In this document: positions 13,393 through 20,876 of the stretch, piece after piece | Layout: every line of letters begins with the position of its first letter | Numbering within the stretch: the first letter of the stretch is position 1 | Assembly: GCA_016210175.1 (NCBI GenBank) | Contig: JACQUQ010000128.1 | Coordinates: 1 to 39,190, forward strand | DNA: 39,190 bases | Source of the DNA: Chloroflexota bacterium | GTDB taxonomy: Bacteria > Chloroflexota > Dehalococcoidia > SHYD01 > JACQUQ01 | Direction: 5' to 3' | Notes under the pieces: generated by a model | What the model saw: only the letters and a program-made list of their open reading frames with translations | Told to the model about the DNA's origin: nothing | The model's database searches: none | Program-made: the position numbers and the translations under genes

Positions 13393-14376
13393 TCAGTCGG
13401 CGAAGGCCTGGGTGTACATCCGTCCGTAGAGCGTGGTGGCCATCACGCCGATGCCGACCCGCCGGAACTCGGGGCGGAGCACATTGGCCCGGTGGCCTGG
13501 CGAGTCCATCAGCCCGGCGTGCGCCACCTCGACATTGGGCGCATAGGCCAGGTTCTCTCCGGCCACCCGGAAGCTGATGCCGGCCCGGCGCATGCGGTCG
13601 AAAGGGGAGAGGCCATCGGGGTTCTCATGGGCGAAGTAGCGGCGCTGGAACATGTCCGCGCTATGGGCGCGGGCCACCTGCTGGAGTCCTTTGTCCATCA
13701 CCAGGGGCGTCAGCCCGGCGCGGGTGCGCTCGGTATTCACCAACTCCAGCAGGCGTTGCTCATCGGCTTCGTGGGTGCTCAGCGAAACCCCGGGCGGGAT
13801 CGGGAGGTCCTGGCTGGCCGTCGGCGCCACCAGCGTGGGCTGCTCCAGGTCCAGGGAGACCACGTTGGCGAGCCGCAACAGCACCTCTTTCGCTGGTGGA
13901 GAGAGGGCAGCGACGTGGGGGCGTGCGGTCCGGGTCCACCAGGATTGCTCGATGGTGTCCCGTAGCTGGGGCTGGTAGGGCAGCACCAGCGGCAGGAGCG
14001 GCAGCATAGCGCTGATGAGGACCGCCCCGGCCAGGACCGGCGGCGCTACCCCCAGCACATGGTCCAGTCCACGTAAGAGACGCACGCGGTCCAAGAGCCA
14101 GGCGACACCGTTCCAGACCGGCTGGAGCGCCAGCCCGCCCAGGATGGCCGCCAGCACCGCCGCCCCGCTAAAGGCGGCCACCTGGGCGAGCGGGGCGTCC
14201 AGGCCCAGGTGCTGGCGCAACAGCTCCCCGCCGGGTCCGTAGCCCAGGCCCCCTGCCAGGAGCGTCAGGATAGCCAGGCTCATGTGCAACATCCCGGCTA
14301 CCAGCCCGGCCCGGAACCCCTGGAGCGCCAGGAATCCCAACACCACGGCCACTACCACATCCACCTCATTCACCAT
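13393..14376 (-). CDS. CvpA-like membrane domain fused to CAP/SCP (YkwD-type) domain
   Basis: 327 residues. Residues 1-130 hold four hydrophobic segments, beginning with VNEVDVVVAVVLGFLALQGFRAG, the typical opening of CvpA (colicin V production) proteins. After a linker, residues about 205-327 form a CAP domain: LLELVNTERTRAGL, then ARAHSADMFQRRYFAHENPDG, GENLAYAP, DSPGHRANVL and the final VGIGV strand. The His, Glu and second His of the CAP cavity are visible. The CAP part should face outside the membrane. Function may be cell-wall or envelope related; the family link between CvpA and secreted or peptidase modules is known, but the substrate is not. Confidence 0.85.
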   Translation of the reverse strand: MVNEVDVVVAVVLGFLALQGFRAGLVAGMLHMSLAILTLLAGGLGYGPGGELLRQHLGLDAPLAQVAAFSGAAVLAAILGGLALQPVWNGVAWLLDRVRLLRGLDHVLGVAPPVLAGAVLISAMLPLLPLVLPYQPQLRDTIEQSWWTRTARPHVAALSPPAKEVLLRLANVVSLDLEQPTLVAPTASQDLPIPPGVSLSTHEADEQRLLELVNTERTRAGLTPLVMDKGLQQVARAHSADMFQRRYFAHENPDGLSPFDRMRRAGISFRVAGENLAYAPNVEVAHAGLMDSPGHRANVLRPEFRRVGIGVMATTLYGRMYTQAFAD

Positions 14377-14858
14377 GGCACTGCCCCCGCGTGGTTTGCC
14401 CGCTTCCCGGCTCGTACCCTGTCAGGGAAGGTTGGTTGGTCAGTCATCCTGAGCGCGGCCAGGATCCGTACCCATCCGCCCCGCAGCACGGCACGGATGT
14501 TGCGCCGGCGCTTCCCCTGCGCTACACCGCAAGGCTCTGCTCTGGGCCGACCAGGAGGGCCCGGCAGGTCCGTGGGGGAAGGCGTCCGGCGCCGGGCGCT
14601 CCGTCCCCGCAGCCGTAGAGGGTGTCGCTGTTCTAACGATTGCGCCGCGTCCGTGGGATACGGTGCGGCATTCCCCACCTGGGCAACCGACCGACGGGCA
14701 GCGCGCGGGCAGCCGCCGCGTCTGCTCGCGCGTTCCGGAGGCCGCCACCGTTGCACAGGTGAGGGTCGTGCAAACGCGCGTGGGAGGATGGCCGCACAGG
14801 GACGGCCTGGGACAGGAAGGGAAGAGGAGGAGCGGGGACGTAGGAGGGTGGGGTCCGC
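14377..14858. other. Intergenic stretch without recognised gene
   Basis: There are open frames on both strands but all look like composition artefacts of G+C-rich DNA: Arg/Pro/Gly-rich, with no domain and no ribosome-binding site. A fragment CATCCTGAGCGCGGCCAGGA near 14447-14466 resembles a dispersed repeat also seen at 16813 and 20723. Confidence 0.5.
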
Positions 14859-15446
14859 TCACCCCCCCGCTTGCTTCTGCTGGATGAGCAACCGTCCCTG
14901 CTCTACCCGCACGCGCTCCACACCCTGGGGTAGTTCGATATGCGCCAGGTCACGGTAAGGGGTATCGCGCAGCGCGCTGCGCACGATCCCCTCGACCAGG
15001 GACGCCGGCAGCGGCAGTCCTCCGCTCCGCACCTCCGTGATGTCTATCCGTAGCTGACCCTCCCGACTCGTCAGCGCCAGGTCCACGGTGAGCGGCACCT
15101 CGCCCTGACCGGGCAGCGCGGCGCGCCCGGTGGCGCGGATGCGATCACCGTCCAGCAAGGCGACGTGGACCTCGCGTACCGGGACCGCGCTCCCCTGTTC
15201 CCGCAGGATGCTGGCGATCTGGGCGTTGATCTGCGCCTGGGTCAGGACCGTGCCGCCCCCGTCCTCTCCCACAACGCTGGGGACGGCATCGGCCTCAAGC
15301 GTCGTGATGGCACCGGGCTCAGCCCCGCTCTCCGTTGTCCCCGGTGTGGGGAGTGGGGCGGCACCGCCGCGCAACGCAAGCGCGCCGACCACCATGATAC
15401 CTGCCAGGGCAAGCCATCCCAAGGCTACCAGGTGTGCTCTACGCAT
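14859..15446 (-). CDS. Membrane-anchored DUF2993-like protein
   Basis: 195 residues from the ATG at 15446, which has GAGGATGG upstream. Residues 1-30 are a signal anchor (RRAHLVALGWLALAGIMVVGALAL). A Pro/Thr/Glu-rich linker follows, then a strand-rich domain with VHVALLDGDRIRATGRAAL, VPLTVDLALTSREGQLRIDI and VERVRVEQGRLLIQQ. The alternation of short strands around GDRIRATGRA resembles DUF2993 (LmeA-type) lipid-binding-like proteins. The assignment is by pattern only. A start at 15530 is possible but would add an arginine-rich, unlikely N-terminus. Confidence 0.6.
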   Translation of the reverse strand: MRRAHLVALGWLALAGIMVVGALALRGGAAPLPTPGTTESGAEPGAITTLEADAVPSVVGEDGGGTVLTQAQINAQIASILREQGSAVPVREVHVALLDGDRIRATGRAALPGQGEVPLTVDLALTSREGQLRIDITEVRSGGLPLPASLVEGIVRSALRDTPYRDLAHIELPQGVERVRVEQGRLLIQQKQAGG

Positions 15447-15678
15447 ACGCCATCCTCGCCGGTCTCGTGCAAGCTGGAAAGACCTGTGGTGCAGGGTCCG
15501 GCGTGCCCTTGCTCCCGTTCCCATCACCACGGCACCGCAGTAGTCATCGTATCATAGTATCATAGAGGAGAACGTTGCCCACGACGTTCCCGGTAGCGCC
15601 GTGGCGTCGCGCGCGACCGCGCCGGGTGCCCGGCGCAAAGTGGGAGCGGGAAAAGCCTGCCGGCAGCCGGACTGAGGT

Positions 15679-15707
15679 TTGTCTCCTCCCCGGTCTTGGG
15701 CTATACT
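15679..15707 (+). promoter_or_regulatory. Sigma70-type promoter of the pyrD-like gene
   Basis: TTGTCT at 15679-15684 and TATACT at 15702-15707 are separated by exactly 17 bases. Transcription would begin near 15714, about 20 bases before the GTG at 15736. This supports that start over the further-upstream alternative. Confidence 0.65.
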
Positions 15708-15735
15708 AAGGGCAGGGCTCCGGCGGGAGAGCGCG

Positions 15736-16656
15736 GTGGCTGGTGATCTGTCGGTCGAACTGGCGCCCCACTACAAAGGCGGTCTCCGCCTGCGGAACCC
15801 GGTCATGGCGGCGTCGGGGGCCATCGGGTACGGCACCGAGTACGCCGACTTGCTGGACCGGGACCGGCTGGGCGCTATCGTGTCTCCTAGCATCACCCTC
15901 CGGCCCCGAAAGGGCCACCCCCAGCCGCGCGTCGCCGAGGCCCCGGCCGGCATCCTGAGCGCCATCGGCGTGCAGAATATCGGGTTGCGTGCCCTTGTGG
16001 ACGAGAAGGCACCCATGTGGGCCACCTGGTCCGTCCCCGTGCTGGTCAGCATCGCCGGGGTGTCGCCTGAGGAGTACGGGGCGCTGGCGGCGGGCCTGGA
16101 CGGCATGGAGGGCGTGGCCGGGTTGGAGGTGAACCTTACGCCCGTCCTGAACGAGTTTCCGGGCAGCGCCGACGCAGCGTATGCCGCCCACGTGACCCGG
16201 CTGGTCCGCCAGGCAACCACCCTGCCGGTGCTGGTCAAGCTGAGCCTGGACATGGGAGATGTACTCCAGGTGGCGCAGGCGGTGGAGGAGGCCGGGGCCG
16301 ACGCGCTCACTGTGACGAATGCCGTCGCAGGCATGGTCATTGACATCCGGCGCCGCCGGCCAGCCCTGGGCGGCGTGCTGGGTGGGCTGTCGGGGCCGGC
16401 GCTCAAGCCGCTGGCGCTGCGCGCGGTGTACCAGACCGCCCAACGGGTGAGCATCCCCGTCGTGGGGTGTGGGGGGATCGGGAGCGCAGCCGATGCCCTG
16501 GAGTTCCTGATGGCAGGGGCAACGGCGGTGCAGGTCGGCACGGCCATCCTCGCGGACCCGCAGGCGCCAGTGCGCATCATTGCGGGTATCGACGCGTTCT
16601 TGCAGCGCGAAGGGGCTGCCGGCATCTACGAGATTATCGGTGCGGCGCGCCACTAG
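15736..16656 (+). CDS. pyrD: Dihydroorotate dehydrogenase family protein (PyrD class 1B-like) lacking the usual catalytic cysteine
   Basis: 306 residues, the normal class 1 length, from a GTG. The FMN-barrel landmarks are present: NPVMAASGAIGYG at the start, NIGLRALV, LVKLSLDMGD with the catalytic-site Lys, TNAVAGMVIDIRRRRP, GGLSGPALKPLAL, and VGCGGIGSAADALEFLMAGATAVQVGTAIL for phosphate binding. In class 1B enzymes the segment after the Glu-x-Asn strand reads Ser-Cys-Pro-Asn, with Cys as the base. Here it reads NLTPVLNEF, so no Cys is present. The protein may be a divergent enzyme, use another base, or act on another substrate. No pyrimidine gene or PyrK partner is adjacent. Confidence 0.8.
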   Translation: MAGDLSVELAPHYKGGLRLRNPVMAASGAIGYGTEYADLLDRDRLGAIVSPSITLRPRKGHPQPRVAEAPAGILSAIGVQNIGLRALVDEKAPMWATWSVPVLVSIAGVSPEEYGALAAGLDGMEGVAGLEVNLTPVLNEFPGSADAAYAAHVTRLVRQATTLPVLVKLSLDMGDVLQVAQAVEEAGADALTVTNAVAGMVIDIRRRRPALGGVLGGLSGPALKPLALRAVYQTAQRVSIPVVGCGGIGSAADALEFLMAGATAVQVGTAILADPQAPVRIIAGIDAFLQREGAAGIYEIIGAARH

Positions 16657-17008
16657 GCCCGCTGCGGTGTTAGCCTCTGTGGGACGCCGGTGGCGCACCG
16701 CCCGTACGACCAGCCCGCCCCGCGTGGGCATATGGCCTTCTCATGTTCCTGGCTGGCCGTGGGAAGCCCGTTCGTGGTGAGTCGAAGCCTGCCCGGAGCC
16801 CTGCGGCGGAGTTTATCCTGAGCGCAGCCGAAGGGAACCACGAGCAGGCGGGTCCGCTCACCCTTCGACGGGCACAGGGCGAACGGACCTGACGGCCCAG
16901 CGCCCGAACATGATAAGGCCCGGGCGCGGGCAGCTTCCGGCTTGACCGTTGAGTTTCTCTACCACGACAGGTATACTACTCCCAATACTGCGAAATTGGA
17001 CACAAACC
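16657..17008. other. Intergenic region upstream of DUF177-rpmF-fabD
   Basis: No gene is recognised. It contains a repeat-like stretch around 16810-16840 (TTTATCCTGAGCGCAGCCGA) shared in part with 14447 and 20723, and a clear promoter at 16949-16977. Confidence 0.5.
16949..16977 (+). promoter_or_regulatory. Sigma70-type promoter for DUF177-rpmF-fabD
   Basis: TTGAGT (16949-16954), a 17-base spacer and TATACT (16972-16977) lie 31 bases before the DUF177 ATG. This is the best promoter match in this part of the window. Confidence 0.7.
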
Positions 17009-17548
17009 ATGCGCTATAATGTTGCACAACAATTAAAAGAGGGTGTCGGGTCGGTCCGGGTGTATGCGGTCGATGAGATCGTCCCGCTGTTGGGTGAGGA
17101 GTGGGAGAGCTGCCAGGTGCGGGGGCAGGTGTACCTGCTGCGCACGCACCGGAGCATCCTGGTGACGGGCAACCTGAGCAGTCGCGTGGCCGAAACCTGT
17201 GGCCGCTGCCTGGAGACCTATGACCAGGACCTGACCCTGCACCTGGAGGAAGAGTTTTTCCCCACGATTGATGTGGTGACGGGCCTGCCCCTGGAGGTGC
17301 CCGAGGAGGCTGGTCCTTTCGTCATCGACCACAACCACACCCTGGACCTCTTGGAAGCGGTGCGGCAGGCCGTGCTGCTGAGCGTGCCCATGAACCCGCT
17401 CTGCCAGCCGGAGTGCGCGGGGCTGTGCCCCACCTGCGGTCAGAACCGCAACCTGGCCCCCTGCGCCTGCGCGGCCACCCCACCGGATGCCCGCTGGTCG
17501 GCCCTCGGTCCCCTGCTCCAGGAGTGGAGCACCGCGGAGAACGGATAA
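17009..17548 (+). CDS. yceD: DUF177/YceD family protein
   Basis: 179 residues. The family pattern is clear: RVYAVDEI at the N-terminus, LVTGNLSSRVAETCGRCLETYDQDLTL-type text with the CxRC pair in the middle, and a C-terminal zinc-like cluster CQPECAGLCPTCGQN. YceD is linked to 23S rRNA maturation and nearly always precedes rpmF, as here: L32 starts 22 bases after its stop. The ATG at 17009 is chosen because it gives the usual N-terminus and a suitable distance from the promoter. Confidence 0.88.
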   Translation: MRYNVAQQLKEGVGSVRVYAVDEIVPLLGEEWESCQVRGQVYLLRTHRSILVTGNLSSRVAETCGRCLETYDQDLTLHLEEEFFPTIDVVTGLPLEVPEEAGPFVIDHNHTLDLLEAVRQAVLLSVPMNPLCQPECAGLCPTCGQNRNLAPCACAATPPDARWSALGPLLQEWSTAENG

Positions 17549-17569
17549 CAGAAGGGAGCAATAGTCGCG

Positions 17570-17755
17570 ATGGCAGCACTACCCAAGAAGAAGATGCCCA
17601 GCAGCCGCAAAGGGAACCGGCGCAGCCACCACCGGGCATCCCTGCCGACGCTGGTGCCCTGCCCGCAGTGCCGCTTGCCCAAGCCGGCGCACCGGGTCTG
17701 TCCGAGTTGCGGCTCCTACCACGGCCGCACCGTGCTGCCGCAGCGTTCGTCGTAG
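17570..17755 (+). CDS. rpmF: 50S ribosomal protein L32
   Basis: 61 residues with the L32 opening ALPKKKMPSSRKGNRRSH and the zinc ribbon CPQCRLPKPAHRVCPSCG (four cysteines). The C-terminus SYHGRTVL is the conserved Gly-x-Tyr-x-Gly-like ending. The protein is part of the large ribosomal subunit. Linkage to DUF177 upstream and fatty-acid genes downstream is the common bacterial arrangement. GAAGGGAGCAA upstream is the ribosome-binding site. Confidence 0.97.
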   Translation: MAALPKKKMPSSRKGNRRSHHRASLPTLVPCPQCRLPKPAHRVCPSCGSYHGRTVLPQRSS

Positions 17756-17824
17756 CCCGGCTCCCGTGCAGGGAGTACCGTCTGGTCCGCCCGGTGCGCT
17801 CAGCCCTCATCTTAGCAGGAGAGC

Positions 17825-18748
17825 ATGATGGCCGCGGTTGCCTATGTCTTCCCGGGCCAGGGGTCGCAAGCGGTGGGGATGGGGAAAGACCTGGTCGAGC
17901 AGTTTGCCGCCGCGCGGCGGGTCTTTGAGGAGGCGGACGCTACCCTGGGTTTCAGTCTCAGCCGGCTGTGCTTCGAGGGGCCGGCCGACGAGCTGCGGCG
18001 CACGGTGAACGCCCAGCCCGCCATTCTCGTCACCAGTCTCGCGTGCCTCCGGGCCGCGGAGGAAATGGCTCCCGAGGCCCTGGAAGGGCCGCCGTCTTTC
18101 GTCGCCGGGCACAGCCTGGGGGAGTATACGGCCCTCATCGCGGCGGGTGTGGTGGACTTCGCCCAGGGTCTGCTCCTGGTCCGGGAGCGGGGCCGCCTCA
18201 TGGAGATGTGCGGCGAGCTGGAGCCGGGCACCATGGCCGCCATTCTGGGGCTCGAGGAGCCGGCGGTGGAGGAGATCTGCCAGGAGGCCGGGGTCGAGAT
18301 GGCCAACATCAATTGCCCCGGCCAGATCGCGGTGAGCGGCACGCCGGACGGGGTGGCGCGGGCTATGGACCTGGCCAAGCAGCGGGGAGCGCGGCGCGCC
18401 GTGCCCCTGGACGTGAGTGGGGCCTTCCACTCTCGGCTTATGCGGCCAGCAAGCGAGGGCCTGGCCAAGGCGGTGGCGGGCGAGACGTTCCGGCCGGCTG
18501 AGGTGCCGGTCGTCGCCAACGTTACCGGCCTGCCCCTGACCGCGGCCGCCGCGCTCAAGGACGAGCTGGTGCAGCAGTTGACCAGCCCGGTGCGCTGGCA
18601 GCGCTCGGTGGAATACATGCTGGAGGCCGGGGTCACGAGCTTTGTGGAGATCGGGCCGGGGCGGGTGCTCACCGGGCTGATCCGGCGTATCCACGAGGGC
18701 GCCCGGCTCGTCAACATCGAAAACGCCGCCTCTCTGCTGGAGCGGTAG
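17825..18748 (+). CDS. fabD: Malonyl-CoA:ACP transacylase
   Basis: 307 residues, full length. FPGQGSQAVGMG is at the N-terminus. The nucleophile elbow GHSLGEY has Ser97 at its centre. The malonate-binding arginine lies in LVRERGRLM, and the catalytic histidine in GAFHSRLM. Near the end are the VEIGPGRVLTGL turn and the family C-terminus. It loads malonyl groups onto acyl carrier protein; an ACP gene is 640 bases downstream after nusB. AGGAGAG precedes the ATG; ATG 17828 is an equally good start. No fabH, plsX, fabG or fabF is in the window. Confidence 0.95.
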   Translation: MMAAVAYVFPGQGSQAVGMGKDLVEQFAAARRVFEEADATLGFSLSRLCFEGPADELRRTVNAQPAILVTSLACLRAAEEMAPEALEGPPSFVAGHSLGEYTALIAAGVVDFAQGLLLVRERGRLMEMCGELEPGTMAAILGLEEPAVEEICQEAGVEMANINCPGQIAVSGTPDGVARAMDLAKQRGARRAVPLDVSGAFHSRLMRPASEGLAKAVAGETFRPAEVPVVANVTGLPLTAAAALKDELVQQLTSPVRWQRSVEYMLEAGVTSFVEIGPGRVLTGLIRRIHEGARLVNIENAASLLER

Positions 18749-18783
18749 CTCCGGCCCGCTCCTCACGGAGGAGCGGGCCGGAG
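18749..18783 (+). terminator. Very strong hairpin after fabD
   Basis: CTCCGGCCCGCTCCT pairs perfectly with AGGAGCGGGCCGGAG (18769-18783) around a five-base loop, starting directly after the fabD stop (18746-18748). No T-run follows, so it may slow polymerase, protect the mRNA 3' end, or be a repeat element. Confidence 0.55.
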
Positions 18784-18810
18784 GTGAGGGGCGCCAGGTG
18801 GCCCGCAGCG

Positions 18811-18847
18811 GCTCCCACCGCGGCCCACGCTTGGCCGCGGTGGGAGC
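18811..18847. repeat. Second strong hairpin between fabD and nusB
   Basis: GCTCCCACCGCGGCC (18811-18825) pairs perfectly with GGCCGCGGTGGGAGC (18833-18847) around CACGCTT. It is unrelated in sequence to the hairpin 30 bases upstream. Its role is unknown. Confidence 0.6.
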
Positions 18848-18937
18848 ACAGGAAGGGACCTCCAGGACACGGCTACGGAACTTCCGGGACGCCAGGGCAT
18901 CGCCCTGGGTCGGCGGCACCCCCAAGGAGCCTCACCT

Positions 18938-19360
18938 ATGGCTGGGGTACGGCGTAAGGCGCGGATGGTCGCCTTGCAGGCGCTCTACGAAATCGATTGT
19001 GCCAGGCATGACCCGCGGCAGACCCTGACCCGACTCTTGGAGGAATCGACGCTGCCTCCCGAAGGGCGGGAGTTTGCCGAGGAGCTGGTGATCGGCGTGG
19101 TGGCGCACCGGGAGGCCATCGACGCCGTCATCCGTCGGACGGCCCCGCTGTGGCCGCTCGCCCAGATCGCGGCGATTGATCGGAATATTCTCCGGCTTGC
19201 CATCTACGAGATTTTATTCGATAATAAGGTGCCATTGCGGGCAGCCATCAACGAGGCCGTGGAGCTCGCGAAGCTCTTCGGTAGCGAGAGTTCTCCCCGT
19301 TTCGTCAATGGCGTCCTCGGCACCGTCAGTACCCACGCGCGGTCGAGTTCCAGTTCATGA
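18938..19360 (+). CDS. nusB: Transcription antitermination factor NusB
   Basis: 140 residues. It has the NusB layout: RRKARMVALQALYEID near the N-terminus, FAEELVIGVVAHREAID, LAQIAAIDRNILRLAIYEILF (the most conserved helix) and VPLRAAINEAVELAKLFGSESSPRFVNGVLG. It binds boxA RNA with NusE/S10 and supports rRNA transcription. The C-terminal serine run is a short natural tail. The ATG at 18938 gives the usual N-terminus. acpP follows 30 bases later. Confidence 0.93.
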   Translation: MAGVRRKARMVALQALYEIDCARHDPRQTLTRLLEESTLPPEGREFAEELVIGVVAHREAIDAVIRRTAPLWPLAQIAAIDRNILRLAIYEILFDNKVPLRAAINEAVELAKLFGSESSPRFVNGVLGTVSTHARSSSSS

Positions 19361-19390
19361 TGCCCACGGAAGTGGAAAGGGGGTGACACG

Positions 19391-19651
19391 TTGACCACTG
19401 TCTTTGAGCGCGTCAAGAAGATCGTCGTTGAGCAATTGGGGGTGGAGGAGTCAGAAGTGCTGCCAAGTGCCTCCTTCGTGGAGGATTTGAACGCTGACTC
19501 CCTGGATCTGGTCGAGTTGATCATGGCGCTGGAAGAAGAGTTCAGCTCGAACGGCAGGACCGTGGAGATCTCCGACGAAGATGCGGAGAAGATCGTTACC
19601 ATCCAAGATGCCGTGGACTACCTGAAGGACCGCGGGATCGAGGACCAGTAA
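19391..19651 (+). CDS. acpP: Acyl carrier protein
   Basis: 86 residues, acidic, four-helix ACP fold. The phosphopantetheine site is DSLDLVEL with Ser37; the preceding FVEDLNA and the following MALEEEF match the family. It carries acyl chains in fatty acid synthesis and is the substrate of FabD (17825-18748). It starts with TTG, with GAAAGGGGG upstream; no ATG or GTG is available in frame at the right place. Compared with typical ACPs it has a small insertion (SSNGRT) before helix III. Confidence 0.95.
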   Translation: MTTVFERVKKIVVEQLGVEESEVLPSASFVEDLNADSLDLVELIMALEEEFSSNGRTVEISDEDAEKIVTIQDAVDYLKDRGIEDQ

Positions 19652-19674
19652 GCCGGTACCTGTCACCAGGACAG

Positions 19675-19736
19675 CGGGGTGAGACGGGCGCCGACGCGCA
19701 CGACGGCGTACCGGGTTCACCCCGAAGTTTTCTTTT
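19675..19736 (+). terminator. Structured intrinsic terminator after acpP
   Basis: CGGGGTGA (19675-19682) pairs with TCACCCCG (19717-19724), with an inner GCGCCG/CGGCGT stem in the loop. It is followed by AAGTTTTCTTTT. Confidence 0.6.
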
Positions 19737-19747
19737 GGAACTGACCT

Positions 19748-19999
19748 ATGAGCTTCGGTATCGGTCCCTTGGAAGTGGGCGTGATCTTGCTGGTGGCCTT
19801 GCTGGTCTTTGGCCCGCACCGGCTGCCCGACTTCGCGCAGACCGTGGGGCGCACCCTGGCGGAGTTCCGCCGGACGCTCTCCCAGTTGTCCGTTGACCTG
19901 AACGACGACGCGCTGGCACGCCCGGCGCGCCGCGACCGCCTTGCTGCCCAGGACCGTCCCCCGCAGTCCCGGCCGACCCCCCCGGACGACCCCCAGTAG
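19748..19999 (+). CDS. tatA: Sec-independent translocase protein TatA/TatE
   Basis: 83 residues. It has the short N-terminal membrane helix (GPLEVGVILLVALLVFG), the FGP hinge at about residues 22-24, the amphipathic helix LPDFAQTVGRTLAEFRRTL, and a charged, proline-rich tail. It forms the pore component of twin-arginine export in the membrane. No tatC is in the window. It follows the acpP terminator, so it probably has its own promoter, though I see no clear one. Confidence 0.88.
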   Translation: MSFGIGPLEVGVILLVALLVFGPHRLPDFAQTVGRTLAEFRRTLSQLSVDLNDDALARPARRDRLAAQDRPPQSRPTPPDDPQ

Positions 20000-20282
20000 C
20001 GGTCGCCGCGGCCCGCACTCGAAAGCCTGACCATAACTTGGTACAATCAAGAGGAGCATCTGGAGCACCAATGCGCTGGGTGTCTCCTGGACCGGTGTAC
20101 CCCTCACGACCGCGTGCCCACCGCACGACCTGTCCCTGACCCCGTGGCCCCGTCCTGCCCGCGCAGCGCACGCAGACGGCTCAGGTGACCGCAGGGAGCC
20201 TGTCAGCGTGCGGGACATGCGGCAGGACAGGATCACACACCATGTTCGTATCCCGTCGGGGTGCGGCCTACGGAGGGAGACG

Positions 20283-20705
20283 ATGTCGCAGCCGAACGCG
20301 CGCGCCGATGCGCAGCAGCCCACGCCCCGCATCCTCGTCATCGAGGATGACCCGGCGGTGGCGGAAGTTATCGTCTTGCTGCTGGAGCAGGAAGGCTATC
20401 CGGTGGCGAGAGCCGCGCATGGGGCCGAAGCGCTGGAGATCGTCGCGCGCGGCATGCCCGATCTCATCCTCGTTGATCTCAGAATGCCGGTGATGGACGG
20501 CAGTACATTCGTCCAGGAGCTGCGGCGCCGCTACCAGGCGGTGCCGCCCATCGTCCTGCTCACGGCTACCGTCTCGCCGCAGGACGCGGCAGAGGGGCTG
20601 GAAGTTGCGGGCCATCTGGGGAAGCCCTTCGACGCCGACGACCTGCTGGCGTGCGTCCAGCGCTATACCCACACCCCCCCGTCCAGTGCGACGCACGCAG
20701 CCTAA
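20283..20705 (+). CDS. Single-domain response regulator (CheY-like receiver)
   Basis: 140 residues. Receiver-domain hallmarks are ILVIEDD (acidic pair Glu21-Asp22), phospho-acceptor Asp65 in LILVDLRMPVMDG, Thr in VLLTAT and Lys in LGKPFDADDL. There is no output domain; only a 14-residue N-terminal extension and a short tail. It probably signals by protein-protein contact. No histidine kinase lies in the window. The ATG at 20283 has GGAGGGAGACG upstream; an upstream GTG extension would add an unlikely arginine-rich stretch. Confidence 0.9.
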   Translation: MSQPNARADAQQPTPRILVIEDDPAVAEVIVLLLEQEGYPVARAAHGAEALEIVARGMPDLILVDLRMPVMDGSTFVQELRRRYQAVPPIVLLTATVSPQDAAEGLEVAGHLGKPFDADDLLACVQRYTHTPPSSATHAA

Positions 20706-20820
20706 TAGTACCGTTCCCCTGGTCATGCTGAGCGCAGCGAAGCATCCGGCTGGGAGGGGTACCGCCCCACCAGATGCTTCGCTGGCGCTCAGCATAACAA
20801 CCCCAAGGAGCACGGTACTA
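20706..20820. mobile_element. 115-bp palindromic element with TA ends
   Basis: The outer ends TAGTACCGT and ACGGTACTA are perfect 9-base inverted repeats. Inside, ATGCTGAGCGCAGCGAAGCA pairs with the complement TGCTTCGCTGGCGCTCAGCAT with one mismatch and one bulge. The whole unit folds into a long hairpin. TA at both ends suggests MITE-like insertion. The inner arm carries the TCATGCTGAGCGCAGCGAAG motif, seen in degenerate form at 14447 and 16813. Confidence 0.65.
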
Positions 20821-20876
20821 TGCGCCGGCGCTTGGACCGGCGCCGGCAACGCCAGACATCGCGTGCGTGGTGCGGA

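Noticed and set aside
14209-14958. 249-codon plus-strand frame in the 14.4-14.9 kb gap
   Set aside because: Arg/Pro-rich with no domain; it runs over the ends of two genes on the other strand.
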